A stretch of 64,000 nt of DNA from Leptoclinus maculatus (GCA_032191485.1 JAVDOI010000073.1:457035-521034); one strand, 5' to 3'. Shown: positions 11,022 through 55,172, numbered from the stretch's first letter. Notes: a model not told the origin generated them from the sequence alone. Numbers and translations: made by a program.

Positions 11022-12262
11022 GTGTGTGTTAGTCTGTGTGTGTGTGTATGTGTGTGTGTCTGTGTGTTAGTCTGTGTGTGTGTGTGTTAGTCTGTGTTAG
11101 TCTCTGTGTGTGTTAGTCTGTGTGTGTGTGTGTGTTAGTCTGTGTGTTAGTCTCTGTGTGTCTGTGTGTTAGTCTGTGTGTGTGTGTGTGTCTGTGTTAG
11201 TCTGTGTTAGTCTCTGTGTGTGTTAGTCTCTGTGTGTCTGTGTGTTAGTCTGTGTGTGTGTGTGTGTTAGTCTGTGTGTCTGTGTGTTAGTCTGTGTGTG
11301 TGTGTGTGTCTGTGTGTTAGTCTGTGTGTCTGTGTGTTAGTCTGTGTGTCTGTGTGTGTTAGTCTGTGTGTCTGTGTGTTAGTCTGTGTGTCTGTGTGTT
11401 AGTCTGTGTGTGTGTGTGTGTGTGTGTTAGTCTGTGTGTCTGTGTGTTAGTCTGTGTGTGTGTGTGTTAGTCTCTGTGTTAGTCTCTGTGTGTGTCTCTG
11501 TGTGTGTCTCTGTGTGTGTTAGTCTGTGTGTTAGTCTGTGTGTTAGTCTCTGTGTGTGTCTCTGTGTGTGTTAGTCTGTGTCTCTGTGTGTCTGTGTGTT
11601 AGTCTGTGTGTTAGTCTCTGTGTGTGTCTCTGTGTGTGTCTCTGTGTGTGTTAGTCTGTGTGTTAGTCTGTGTGTTAGTCTCTGTGTGTGTCTCTGTGTG
11701 TGTTAGTCTGTGTCTCTGTGTGTCTGTGTGTTAGTCTGTGTGTTAGTCTGTGTGTTAGTCTCTGTGTGTGTCTCTGTGTGTGTCTCTGTGTGTGTTAGTC
11801 TGTGTGTTAGTCTGTGTGTTAGTCTGTGTGTTAGTCTGTGTGTTAGTCTCTGTGTGTGTCTCTGTGTGTGTTAGTCTGTGTGTCTGTGTGTTAGTCTGTG
11901 TGTGTGTGTGTGTCTGTGTGTTAGTCTGTGTGTCTGTGTGTTAGTCTGTGTGTCTGTGTGTTAGTCTGTGTGTGTGTGTGTTAGTCTCTGTGTTAGTCTC
12001 TGTGTGTGTCTCTGTGTGTGTCTCTGTTTGTGTTAGTCTGTGTGTTAGTCTGTGTGTTAGTCTCTGTGTGTGTCTCTGTGTGTGTTAGTCTGTGTGTTAG
12101 TCTCTGTGTTAGTCTCTGTGTGTGTCTCTGTGTGTGTCTCTGTGTGTGTCTCTGTGTGTGTCTCTGTGTGTTAGTCTGTGTGTTAGTCTGTGTGTTAGTC
12201 TGTGTGTTAGTCTCTGTGTGTGTCTCTGTGTGTGTTAGTCTGTGTGTCTGTGTGTTAGTCTG
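11022..12262. repeat. GT-rich minisatellite (TGTGTGTTAGTC / TGTGTGTCTC units)
   Basis: About 1.2 kb composed of GTGTGTTAGTCTGTGTG, GTGTCTCTGTGTG and plain (GT)n blocks in variable order, with several local higher-order repeats. Open frames on both strands within it are artefacts of composition. Confidence 0.95.
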
Positions 12263-12889
12263 GTCCAACCCCAACGTCTCCTCACGGGTTTAGTTCTGTC
12301 TGTCAGATCATCAGTGTTTGAGTCTCTCAGACATGTTGAGTCCTTTATGAACCCTTAGCCTAAGGGAATTACCCACAATTCATTGCACTGTGATGTTAAA
12401 CACGGGGTAACCAGTGGACGCATGGAGATGTAATAAGAGGTAAACAAAGAGGACGGATCAGTGTGTTCAGCCTGGAGTATTAAGTTTACTCAGAAACATT
12501 AAGGGTTAAAGATGGAACATTAAAACATGAAATCACAATATTTATTTATTTATTCATCAAATATTTGATTTTGTCATTGAAGCTGTTTTGACAAAAGCGA
12601 GTAAATAGATGATATGAAGTGACCTCATCTTGTGAGGAAAGAGCCTGAAGAGTTCAAATCAGGGAGTACAACGTATGAAATAAATACACACAATTATACA
12701 TGATATTTATTGATGTTGTCATGGTAACGTGATATGTCCCGTTCATATTCACACCATCTCAAGTCCTCACAGTCTCTCACACTCACCCACTCACCAGGTG
12801 ACCTCAGTGAGTCCCTGAGGGTTCAGGGTCTGAGGCTTTAGGGGGGACACTGGGACTGGGCCTCTGTGTCTGTGTGTGTGTGTGTGTAG
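12263..12889. other. intergenic sequence upstream of the second SCPP-like gene
   Basis: Unique sequence. An exon with a start codon and signal peptide would be expected upstream of 12890, but I could not find a convincing one here. Confidence 0.4.
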
Positions 12890-14370
12890 TTACCATGGGA
12901 ACAGGGCAGCCTCCAGCCCGCTCTTCAACAACTGGACCAGACTTCAGTGAGTACAACAATAGTACTGTAGTAGTAGTGTGTGTAGTATTACTAGGCACTA
13001 TAATACCACACTATAGAAAAACTGCAGTACTAGCAAGTAAAAGTACAGAAGTGTTTTCAGGAAAACGTACGTAAAATATAAATATGTTGCTGGTTGAAGC
13101 TCAATTTAAGTATTTGATAACCTTTAGTCGCTACTCACCTCTGGGTTACCTGTACAGGTGTGTGTCACAGGTCACGTCACACGTCACATCACGACACGTC
13201 ACAGGACACGTCTCACGACACATGTCCCGTCACGTCACATCATACGACACACGTCACGCGTCACATCACGTCACATGACACATGGTGTGTGGTTTCAGGT
13301 ACAGGTGAGAGGATGATGTCATGAGAACAAACCCTCTTTGTCTCTGCAGACTTCTCCTCCTCCGGATGTCGACCAACAGAAAACATCCTCCTCCTCCTCC
13401 TCTTCCTCATCATCAGTTTCCTCTGAGTCGAGCCAGAGTTCAGAGGTCACACACTGTTTTCACCTGAACACGACTACACAGGTGTATCCATCTTTTAATA
13501 TGGTGAAAATATGACTGAAGTCTGGTGCTGCTCACACACAACCTTCTGTTCTTTAACAGACTACATTACCCACAAGCCTCAGCAGCGTCTCACTAAAGGG
13601 AGACTTACTCTCTAGTTCTGATGAAGAAGCCCAGTGTTTGATCACAGCAGCATCTAGTGGACGTCAGAGGAACTGCTGATTGGTCAAAACTACTCAGACT
13701 ATAACGTGATGACATCATCAGAACTGACTCTCTGATTGGCTGATTCTACAGGGTCCTCAACTGCTGAGAGAACCACAGAACCAGGAGAACCAGGAGAACA
13801 CGGTACCACAGACACACACACACACACATTTTTCCATGTGATGTCATAGTGTGTATGATGTCATTTCCTGCAGGCTGTGGAGCAGATGGACTCCTCCCAG
13901 GAGGTGAGCTGTCAATCAAAGCCGATCAATCTGATGCCTTCAGCTTAAGTGAACGTGTGTGTGTGTGTGTGTGTGTGTGTCTCAGAGCTTGGAGCTCCTC
14001 AGGTCTCTCAGTAACAGCACCAGTCTGTGGCTCAATGAACTGGTTTCAGTGGGAGAGAGAGACACCGGAGACACCAGCACAGAGAGCAGAGAGACACAGA
14101 CACACACACACACACACATCACATGACAACACGTCATGTGTTGTCATGGCTCCGTTGTCCAGCTTCCACCTCCTGGAGAGGGGCGTGTCCACCAGAGGAG
14201 GGGGCGTGGTCGGCGCTGATGAGGGCGGGTCTGAAGATGAAGTGGGCGTGGCTGCTGGAGGAGAACAGCTGGAGGTCGACCCCCACCGACTGATCGACGA
14301 CACGCAGGATGCCGAGGGGCTGACCTTTGGTGACCATGGAAAGGAGGCGGGGCTAGAGCTGGGGCTGTGA
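12890..14370 (+). CDS. second SCPP-like gene, partial exon set (start not found)
   Basis: Five phase-0 exons with consensus splice sites: 12890-12946 (LPWEQGSLQPALQQLDQTS, Pro/Gln-rich), 13350-13445 (TSPPPDVDQQKT, ten Ser, then VSSESSQSSE with SxE phosphorylation motifs), 13752-13802 (GPQLLREPQNQENQENT), 13874-13903 (AVEQMDSSQE) and 13986 onward (SLELLRSLSNSTSLWLNEL...). Short phase-0 exons, P/Q-rich segments and SxE motifs are SCPP hallmarks. A sixth stretch, 13560-13679, opens with TTLPTSLSSVSLKG and ends at a stop, so it may be an alternative last exon. In the final exon the frame runs into a (CA)n tract and stops at about 14124; a coding-looking tail (MAPLSSFHLLERGV..., to a stop at 14370) continues in another frame. 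AATAAA lies at 14431. I found no signal-peptide exon and cannot name the gene. Confidence 0.45.
13160..13292. repeat. degenerate CACGTCACA repeat
   Basis: Imperfect repeats of ACACGTCACATCACG in the intron between the first two exons of the second SCPP-like gene. There are many CACGTCA-like words. Confidence 0.7.
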
Positions 14371-15169
14371 CAGAGGCCCCGCCCACCTGTCAATCATTAA
14401 TCAATGATCTAATCACACCTAACGAGGATCAATAAACACATTTATGATCTAATGTGGTGAAGAGTGATTACATCATCAGCTGGTCATAACCTTTAGCTTC
14501 TCTGTGATTGGTTCAGTGGTCCTGGTGGAGGCGTGGCCTATTGTTATTATTTTAGGGTTAAATATTTAAAAACATTTTTAAACTGCTCAGAATAATAATA
14601 CAAATTCTATCAACAATAATAGTAAAAACTAAATTAATAATAATATCAATATTAATAATGTTACTTTACATTAAAATGTGTCCAGTGATTCTGATGTTTG
14701 TGAATCAATAAAAGTTACCTGGGTTATTTAAATAATAATATAATAATAGTAATATAATATTATTAATAATACCTGCAGCTTTAAATCTCAACAAAACATA
14801 CATTTATTTTGACAAAAAAACAGTTAAACAATAAAATGTAAAAAAAAAAAAAAAACTCCTGTAGGTGACGTGTCACTTCCTGTCAAGTGTCCAGTGTCCA
14901 ATCAGAGGTCACATAGCGAGAGTAACTTACAATCCTTTGCTCTGGCTCGATGAACCTGTGACGACCAATCACATCCACAGAAACCTTTGTTATCGTCTGT
15001 GATGTCATCGAACCGGCTCCACTGTTCAACCAATCAGCTGCAAGCTCACGAGTCAAAAATACAGCGTCCAATCAGCTTCCTCCTCTCCACCCGTCAGTCA
15101 AAGTCAAGGGTGGTTGCCATGGAAACTGGCGTCTCAAAGAGAGATGTGTTACATCCTGTCCTGGTGACA
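14371..15169. other. AT-rich region between convergent genes
   Basis: Holds the 3' end of the second SCPP-like gene (AATAAA at 14431) and, on the minus strand, a candidate mepce poly(A) signal (TTTATT at 14813-14818). The rest is ATAATA-rich low-complexity sequence; a poly(A)15-like run lies near 14840. Confidence 0.5.
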
Positions 15170-15261
15170 TCACTTCCTCTGGGCGGAGCCTTTGTGGAAC
15201 AGGTAGATTGGCCGCTGGTTACCTGGAAGAGCGCACCAATCAGATCACACATTAGAGGGGA

Positions 15262-15302
<41 letters not shown>

Positions 15303-18300
15303 CTGTTTGTGTGTGTACCTGTGTGTGTGATGAGTCTGTATGAGGTGAAGCCCACGCTGTCAGTCAGGTAACAGGTGAACTGTTCAGGTCTCAGTCTCAA
15401 ACTTCTGAAGTTACGATCCGTCGCCTCCTAAAACAGACAAGTTGGTTTTAGTGTGTATTTGTATATATATATATATATATACATACACACACATATATTC
15501 AGTATATATATCAGTGGTGCAACAGACAGTAGGATTAATTACACGTTTTCTCGATATCTGATGTTACACTGTGAACAACTAATCTGAGTTTAAATCAGCA
15601 GGAGAGCTAGTAATGTTAGTCAGTAGCGTTAGCCGGTAGCGTTAGCCGGTAGCGTTAGCCGGTAGCGTTAGCCGGTAACGTTAGCCGGTAACGTTAGCCA
15701 GTAACGTTAGCCGGTAACGTTAGTCGGTAACATTAGCCAGAAGCGTTAGCCAGTAGCTTTAGTCAGTAAGGATATATATACACACACACACACTCAACAT
15801 AATAAATACAGGACATATATAAATACAGGACATATATATGTAAATAAATTACCGAGGCCCTCTTGCTGTGGCTGTAGCTGCTCCACGGTTGCGGCTCCAG
15901 CACAAACAATCCGCCTGGCGACAGGCTCTGATAGGCTCGTCTGAACAGAGTGACCACGCCCCCGTCGCCCGACCGCAGCTGCACCCACTTGGTCACACCC
16001 AGACACACGATGACGTCATACTGGCCCCGCCCAGGCCACCAGTCACGCCCAGACACGTAGTCGCCCTGTGGGAGGAGTCACAGCTGTGATGATGATGTCA
16101 GAGGCTCATTTACTGGATATCCAGGTGTGAGGTGTGAGACTCACCTGGATGAAGCTGACGTTGTTAGGGAACCTGGAGGAGGAAGATGACGATGATGATG
16201 ATGAAGATAGGAGGAGAGGAGGAGCAGAGAGAGGACCTCGACTCACCCTGAAGGAGAGAGGAAAGGAGAGGAGAGACAGAGCCTGCTGGACCTCCTCCAT
16301 CTCCTCCTCCATCTCCTCCTTCCTCGTAGGAGATGAAGAGGAGGCTCTCAGCGTTCCACTCCTCCTCCTCCTCTCCTCCACCACCAGGTCATGTGACAGG
16401 AAGTGCCTGACGTTCTGCTTGGCGACGTGGACTAATCGGTGGTCTAGCTCCACCCCCAGGATGTGGGCGGGGCCAAACCTCCGGGCGACGGCCAGCGTCA
16501 GGTGACCGGCGCCGCAGCCCACGTCCAGCACCTTCTTGTCTCTGAACCAATCGTCTTCCAGGAGGCGGAGCCTCGGGTCCTCCTCCGCCCCCACGTGCCC
16601 CTCCCACCCGTCGCCGTAGAAACCCTGGTAACCGTAGTAACAGCAGCGGTTGCCGTGCTGGTAGCGGTGCTTCTTCTTCTTCTGTGGTGGCTGAGCGGCA
16701 CCGAGCCGAGGTCCTCCACACCTGTTGGGGGGGCAGCACAGAGGTCACGTGACCGGGTAGCCAATCAGATTACAGGATGTTTTACTTCAGGTGTAACACT
16801 CACCTGCCGGCTTTAGCCCCTCCCACCAGCGGCGTCTCGAATCTGGTTGGCCGAGCTGCGGTCGTCGTGGTGTCGTAGTCCGCCGACCTCGTGGAGGTGG
16901 TGCGGCGCCGTCTCCGTTGGCGACCGTCGCCCTGGTTACCGGGCTTGTGGGCGTGTCCCGGCGGAGGGTGGGTGTGTCTCCTGGGGAGGATGGGGGGCGG
17001 GGCTACGTCATCCCGACAGGTGATGGCCGTGTTGAGCTCACAGGGGAGAGGAGACGCTGAGACACTGCCCCCTCTGGTCAACACAGGAACTACACACAAC
17101 ACATCATTAATATTTAAACTCGTTTATCTCAACAAAGTATGAATTATATTCACATTAAGTATAAAACATGCTGCCTGCATCTCGTGAGTTAAAGGGAAAA
17201 CACACCTAAATTGTGCGTAAAGTGTCTTTATTCTTTGATCGCTGGGTAACCATCATCACCTCTGAGTTACAGCATTATATTGATGAACAGTAGAGCTGCA
17301 TTCACCTGCTCTGACTGTCATGAAGACACAAGACACACATTTAGATGAAACGTGCTGAAACATTGTGTTCATGTTCACAGCAGTGGAACGTTTCACATCC
17401 AGTCAGCACACTGAGCACAGATAGTGAAGAGATAGAACTCTACTGTGTGAAGGGAATACTGCTGTTAACAAGAACCGGATGTGTTTAAAGTGTTTACAAA
17501 CCAAATGTTATTGACCTGTTGTTCATATAGCAGTACTTTAAAAATAAAAGTGAGCAATACACTACTTTTGAATTAATTATTGAACTTTGCCATAACAATG
17601 AGATTAATCGCAAAAAAATCCATGCGATTAATCGCGATTAAAGATTTGAATCGTTGCCCAGCACTAGTAAAAACATTAAAGTGTGAGCTCCTCAGTGAAA
17701 CTATGAAGTCATGATTGATTCACCTGAGACCAACAGTCATGTGGTGTTCCAGTCTCACCTGTGAGTCCAGCTGTGGAGGGAAACAGTCGAGCTGGTAGCG
17801 CCTCCCTCTCTCCTCCTCCTCCTCCTCCCCCCCCCCCCCCCTCCATGGTGTCGGTTCCTGTGTCTCCTCCTGGACTTCGGGGGGGTCTTCAGGACTCCTC
17901 CCCCTCCCTTCCCCCCCCTGCCCCCCCCTCCCTTCAGGTTCAGCGGGTCTGTGATATCACGAGGAACCAGGATCTCTACGGGGTCTCCGCCCCTCGACGG
18001 CAGGGGTGAGCACTTTGGTGTCTCCTGATTGGTCGCCCTGAGGAGGAAGAACGATAACGCTGACGTCAGACCAATCGATCGACCATTCAATCAATCATTG
18101 GATTGAAGGCGGAGCATCGTACCTGTTGACGTCTTCGTCCAATAGGGAGTTGAGGTTGAGCGGGTCGAAGATGTTCCCGCCCAACAGGAAGTGACTCGGC
18201 AGAACGGGCTCCGATTGGCTGTCGCTGACGGCGCGTCGGCGCCGCTTGGCCAGCCCCTTGAAGCCGACGCCCATCGAGTAACGCCTCTTAGTGATTCGCT

Positions 18301-18472
18301 GGACGGGGTCCACGGGGGCCTGACTGTTGCCGGGCAACTGGAGGCCATTCTTAGCGAGCAGGGGGCGGGTCTTGGCTGGCTGCGGCTGCTCCGATAGGCC
18401 GACGGCGCCGGGGAAGGCGGGGCTGACCTCGTGAGGGAGGACGGTCTCCGTGTCCAATGACATCCTGATCAT
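15170..18472 (-). CDS. mepce: 7SK snRNA methylphosphate capping enzyme (616 aa, 7 coding exons)
   Basis: Exons in transcript order are 18472-18123, 18037-17759, 17073-16804, 16721-16145, 16065-15853, 15427-15319 and 15222-15170; phases match and the total is 1851 nt. The protein adds an O-methyl group from S-adenosylmethionine to the gamma-phosphate of 7SK RNA and stabilises the 7SK snRNP that holds P-TEFb in the nucleus. Conserved landmarks are NIFDPLNLNSLLDEDVNR, DPVEILVPRDITDPLNL, ELNTAITCRDD, HRYQHGNRCCYYGYQ, the SAM motif VLDVGCGAGHLTLAVARRFG, FPNNVSFIQ, CLGVTKW, LEPQPWSSY, LRPEQFTCYLTDSVGFTSY and the final NQRPIYLFHK. The start MIRM resembles the human start and follows an acceptor at 18480. 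Human MEPCE is somewhat longer (689 aa); the N-terminus is shorter here. Odd points are a Gly/Arg-rich insert in exon 2 and an E-rich plus poly-Ser insert in the methyltransferase domain. Confidence 0.96.
15428..15852. repeat. mepce intron with (TA)n and GTTAGCCGGTAGC minisatellite
   Basis: Contains a (TA)n run near 15465 and about 13 copies of a 12-13-bp unit, GTTAGCCGGTAGC, at 15610-15765. The GTTAGC/GCTAGC word also dominates the 3' third of the SCPP-like long exon and the dlg4 intron at 36810-37370. Confidence 0.85.
17074..17758. other. mepce intron 2, unique sequence
   Basis: Unremarkable AT-rich intron of about 685 bases. A short stretch near 17600 (GCGATTAATCGCGATTAA) resembles an end fragment of an old DNA transposon, but no complete element is visible. 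Confidence 0.5.
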
Positions 18473-19015
18473 CTTCCACCTGCGGACGGATCAGCCAATC
18501 ACAGATCAACAAAGAGAGGGGGGCGGGGTGATGTTTGACTGACAGGTGGCAGAGCCAATCAGATTCAGAGAGACGACAGAAATGTATAAATATAAATTTG
18601 TGAATTTCATGTGAATTAAAAACATAAAATCATCAGTGGATGAAAATAAACATTATATAATATGAACAATTATCTTAAATAAATACATTGATTTGTACTT
18701 TATCCATCAGACAACTTTAGTTAAGAGTTCATAAAATCTGATGTTTAGTTATAAATTAATCAATTTAAATTGTACTTACAAATACTGTTACTGCTGTAAA
18801 AGTAATAATACCGCAATGTAAAAAAAAAATATATATATATATATATATTATATATTCTTTACAACTTTGTATTAGTACTTTTACTGCAGTTACATTTTAC
18901 TTCATTTGTTCAGTGTGGTATTAGTACTTTTACTCAGGATCAATAATCATTAATAATAATCATTAATACTCACTCTGTGCTGCAGAAACAGTCCACTTGT
19001 CCTCTGACGTGTTTT
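18473..19015. other. 5' intron of mepce, AT-rich
   Basis: On the minus strand an acceptor (TCCGCAG) lies at about 18480, seven bases before the start codon, which implies an intron in the 5' untranslated region. The upstream noncoding exon is probably in the CpG-rich region near 19020-19450. Confidence 0.5.
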
Positions 19016-19560
19016 ATCATTCACACACAAACCCTCTCTGGCCCCGCCCCTGTCGCTGTCTCCACCAATCACGGAGCGCCCTCATGAATAATTAAAACCG
19101 ACCCGAGGAACAGCCTGGTAAACAGTTAGCTTCTCCAGCTAGCCACGTCCAGCTAACATGCAGGAAGTAGCTAGCGCGGAGCTAAAAGTCCGCTAACACA
19201 CGCACACAAACTATGTGCGTGAAACGAGCCCCTGCCTGAGCTTCCCGTGCGTGTGCGTGCGTGTGTCAGTGCGTGTGTGCGGGGCGATGAGTAATGACTT
19301 CTGCTAAAGTGTTAGCTGTTAGCCGCTGTTAGCCGCGACTAGCTGCTAGCTTCTTCTCGCCGTGCTCTCGATTCGAGCCCGCTATTTAATACGTCAGCCG
19401 CGGTTAGACCCGTGAGTGACGGCGGAGTCCTCCAATCACGTGCCGAGCTGAGCTACGGTCACTCCCTTATGCTGCCACCAATCAGACGACCGCTCCACTC
19501 GAGAGGTCGTCTGATTGGTCGCAGCTCAGAGAGGGGGCGGGAGAAGAAGAGAGGCGTCCT
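19016..19560 (-). promoter_or_regulatory. CpG-rich promoter region of mepce
   Basis: This stretch is distinctly richer in CpG than its surroundings. It contains GC boxes (GGCCCCGCCCC near 19040, GGGGGCGGG near 19532) and several CCAAT boxes (ACCAATCACGG near 19065, CCAATCAC near 19430, ACCAATCAG near 19478). It lies immediately upstream of the inferred first exon of mepce and about 1.3 kb from the dlg4 start on the other strand. The exact transcription start is not visible. Confidence 0.55.
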
Positions 19561-20104
19561 GAATGGTGCCTGACAGGAAACACATCACGGCGGGAAATAA
19601 ACCATTTAACAATCAAAAGTAAACACATGTCCGTAAACTTTCAGCGGCTTCACACGGTTTATGCGTCCAACAAGGTTCTGACCGAAGACGGATGATTTTC
19701 TGTCTGTTTTAGCGCCACAGAGAGACGTATTTATATTGTACCACTATGCCCTGTGCGCAGGATTGCAGGCAACTGAAACGCTCTGGCTGCAGTTCATGTC
19801 CTCCAAGAAAATCTATCAACCAAATTCCTCAGTGTATTAATAAAGAGTACATATTTCAGTTTATAGTCCACCTATGACAAATAGTCACGAAGTGGTTACG
19901 GAATTAAGAGTAAAGTTAGCCTGAGAGGCAAGGCGTAGGGCTATGTACTGTGCTTAATGTTTAGTAGGTTATTGATTTTCCTCAAACTGATCAGTTAATG
20001 CTGATTAGAGAAACACTTTGTGTGTTCAAATAACTTTTCCTTCACTCAACTTAAACAATTTAACTAGTTTGTTGACTTTTATTTTATTTATGTTTTGCAC
20101 ATAT
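19561..20104. other. intergenic sequence between mepce and dlg4
   Basis: Unique sequence with no supported exon; it separates the CpG-rich region from the tandem repeat at 20105. Confidence 0.5.
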
Positions 20105-20480
20105 TCCCAGTAGTCTAGTGTTTCAGGTCCATCACACAGAGGGTCCCTGGTTTGATTCCCAGTAGTCTAGTGGTTCGGGTCCATCCCAGAGAGGGTCCCT
20201 GGTTCTGGTCCATCCCACAGAGGGTCCCTGGTTTGATCCCAGTAGTATAGTGGTTCTGGTCCATCCCACAGAGGGTCCCCGGATCGATTCCCAGTAGTCT
20301 AGTGGTTCGGGTCCATCCCACAGAGGGTCCCCGGATTGATTCCCAGTAGTCTAGTGGTTCGGGTCCATCCCACAGAGGGTCCCCTGTTTGATTCCCAGTA
20401 GTCTAGTGGTTCGGGTCCATCCCACAGCGGGTCCCCGGTTTGATTCCCAGTAGTCTCCAGTAGTCTAGTGGTTCAGGTCC
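20105..20480. repeat. tandem repeat CCCAGTAGTCTAGTGGTTCG, about 7 units
   Basis: Units of about 57-60 bases carry CAGTAGTCTAGTGGTTCGGG, TCCATCCCACAGAGGGTCCC and a TTTGATTCC word. The GGTTCGATTCCC-like word looks like a tRNA B box, but no tRNA fold is present. Confidence 0.85.
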
Positions 20481-20816
20481 ATTGACACTAATAAATCTAA
20501 TAAATCAATAATGAATAAACAACATAATTAAGCTGTATTTTCATATTTCGTTTTTTAAAATGCAGCTTTATGTTGTTTATATTTCTCTTCAGACAGAATT
20601 CAAAACAATTATGATTCAGTTTAACAGAGCTGTCAATCAAACTGGGACTGACAGCATCGTCCAATCCTGTGGTGTGACAGCAGGAGGAGGGCGGGGCCAC
20701 GGTGTGTATTTATCTGTGTCACAGAGGGCTGATGGGATTAGGACTTCATTACCCAGCATGCAACGTGTGTGTTTGTAAAATCCCCAAAGAGGATTTGTGT
20801 GGATCAGAGAGACGAC

Positions 20817-52689
<31,873 letters not shown>

Positions 52690-53041
52690 TTGGCTGCGGC
52701 CAGAGATGGGCGTCGTATTATTGGAACCCCCCCCCCCCCCCCCCCCCCCCCTGACGGAGAGCCGCCGTTGGTCTTTTTACAGTTTTCTTTTCTTTCTACG
52801 GGATGACGAGCGAGCTCCCTGATTGGATGGATGCTGTAGAAATGAGATTCTTTAAGACAGTGGACCCGTCTGTCTCTCCGTCTGTCTGCATCAGAGAGAC
52901 AGACGGTTAATTGATTGATTGATTGATTGATCCTGTATTATCAGTAAATAATGAATCAGAATAATCAATTCAGTTGGTAATGAAGTATTTATATTATCCT
53001 ATTTATTTAATGATTTATCTATTTATTTATTTATGTGATGT

Positions 53042-53176
53042 GAAAGTGGTGTGTGTGTGTGAGTGCGTGTGTGTGTGTGTGTGTGCGTGCGTGTGTGTGT
53101 GCGTGCGTGTGTGTGTGTGTGCGTGTGTGTGTGTGTGTGTGTAGTGTACATAAAGACTTGTGTGACTGTAAATAAA
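53042..53176 (+). promoter_or_regulatory. dlg4: dlg4 3' untranslated end with (GT)n and poly(A) signal
   Basis: A GTGTGTGCGTGC tract at 53050-53145 is followed by AATAAA at 53171-53176, about 480 bases after the stop. The 3' untranslated region also contains a long C run near 52730. This is the first AATAAA after the stop; use of later sites is possible. Confidence 0.6.
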
Positions 53177-53264
53177 ACTATGGGGCTCAAACACACAGTC
53201 TATTCAGGGCTTAAAGTATCAAACACTAGACAACAATACCCACAATCCCCCTCTGCTGTACTTC

Positions 53265-54560
53265 ATCTTCTACAAACTCCTGTCGGGACTACAACACCCA
53301 CAACCCCTTCTGTCTGGACTACAACACCCACAACCCCGTCTGTCTGGACTACAACACCCACAACCCCTTCTGTCTGGACTACAACACCCACAACCCCTTC
53401 TGTCTGGACTACAACACCCACAACCCCTTCTGTCTGGACTACAACACCCACAACCCCGTCTGTATGGACTACAACACCCACAACCCCGTCTGTATGGACT
53501 ACAACACCCACAACACCCGTCAGTATGGACTACAACACCTTTTTGTCTGGACTACAACTACTACAGCCCCCTTCTGTCTGAACTACAACGACCACAACCC
53601 CATTCTGTCTCAACTACAACTACTACAACCACCTTCTGTCTGGACTACAACTACAACAATCCCATTCTGTCTGGACTACAACTACTATAACCCCCTTCTG
53701 TCTGAACTACAACGATTATAACCCCCTTCTGTCTGAACTACAACGACCACAATCCCCTTCTGTCTGAACTACAACTACTACAACTCCCTTCTATCTGGAC
53801 TACAACTACTGTAATCCCATTCTGTCTGGACTACAATTACTACAACCCCCTTCTTTCTGGACTACAACCACTACAACCCCCTTCTGTCTGGACTACAACA
53901 CCTACAACCCCCTTCTGTCTGGACTACAACCACTACAACCCCCTTCTCTAAACTACAACCACTACAACCCCCTTCTGTCTGGACTACAACGACTACAATC
54001 CTCTTCTCTCTGGACTACAACACCTACAACCCCCTTCTTTCTGGACTACAACGACTACAACCCCCTTCTCTAAACTACAACACCTACAACCCCCTTCTGT
54101 CTGAACTACAACGACTACAACCCCCTTCTCTCTAAACTACAACACCTACAACCCCCTTCTGTCTGGACTACAACACCTACAACCCCCTTCTGTCTGAACT
54201 ACAACGACTACAACCCCCTTCTCTCTAAACTACAACACCTACAACCCCCTTCTGTCTGAACTACAACGACTACAACCCCCTTCTCTAAACTACAACACCT
54301 ACAACCCCCTTCTGTCTGGACTACAACGACTACAACCCCCTTCTCTCTAAACTACAACACCTACAACCCCCTTCTGTCTGAACTACAACGACTACAACCC
54401 CCTTCTGTCTGAACTACAACGACTACAACCCCCTTCTGTCTGGACTACAACGACTACAATCCCCTTCCATCTGGACTACAACCCCCTATTGCCCGATTGA
54501 CGGGACTACAACACCCACAATCCCCCTCTGTCTGGACTACAACACCCACAATCCCCCTCT
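53265..54560. repeat. CTGTCTGGACTACAACACCC array downstream of dlg4
   Basis: About 1.3 kb of 28-31-base units: TCTGGACTACAACACCCACA + ACCCCTT, diverging to GACTACAACGACTACAACCC. Related ACTACATTACCCACAATTCC words continue to about 54900. The open frames (TTPTTPSVW) are artefacts. Confidence 0.93.
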
Positions 54561-54959
54561 GTTGCATTGGACCGTTTTGGCTAAGCAGCAACAAGGAGGT
54601 GAACCTGAAGCTGAACACATCTCTTTGTGAGCAAAAGGCTATGGACTACATTACCCACAATTCCCAGCTCCAGTGAAGGATTACACCATCAACAAATATC
54701 TTCAGCACAAAAAGGACTACATTACCCACAGTTCCCAGCTCAAGATCTTCTAGCCACACTTCCTGGCTCTGGGTCTCTTTTGGACCACAGTCCCCATGAT
54801 TCTCTGCTCCTGAACCAGGACCAGCTGAGGGGCGGGGCTAAATGTGGGGGGGGCGGGGTCTGTCCTGACTCCATTACCCACAATGCTCCTGAACTGGTTT
54901 CTGATGGTTCCAGTGGGTTTTTTAGACTGAATATCAGGGTCATGTGAATAATTCTAATA

Positions 54960-55001
54960 ATTATTATAATAAAAATAATCCTAACTATTGAAGATGTAAT
55001 A

Positions 55002-55099
<98 letters not shown>

Positions 55100-55172
55100 G
55101 AGGTCGTCTTTTCTTTCTGAGCACTGACAGAAACACTTTATTAAACTTATATCTGAATATTCATTAGCCTGT

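Noticed and set aside
14046..14393. Minus-strand frames of 67-115 codons opposite the second SCPP-like gene
   Set aside because: Shadow frames of GC-rich exon sequence; no splice sites or homology on that strand.
16389..17142. Alternative frames over mepce exons (e.g. 119, 117 and 88 codons)
   Set aside because: The mepce frame is fixed by homology and splice phase; these are other frames of the same exons.
20105..20480. tRNA gene cluster suggested by GGTTCGATTCCC-like words
   Set aside because: No acceptor stem, D arm or anticodon arm can be paired around the words; they are part of a simple tandem repeat.
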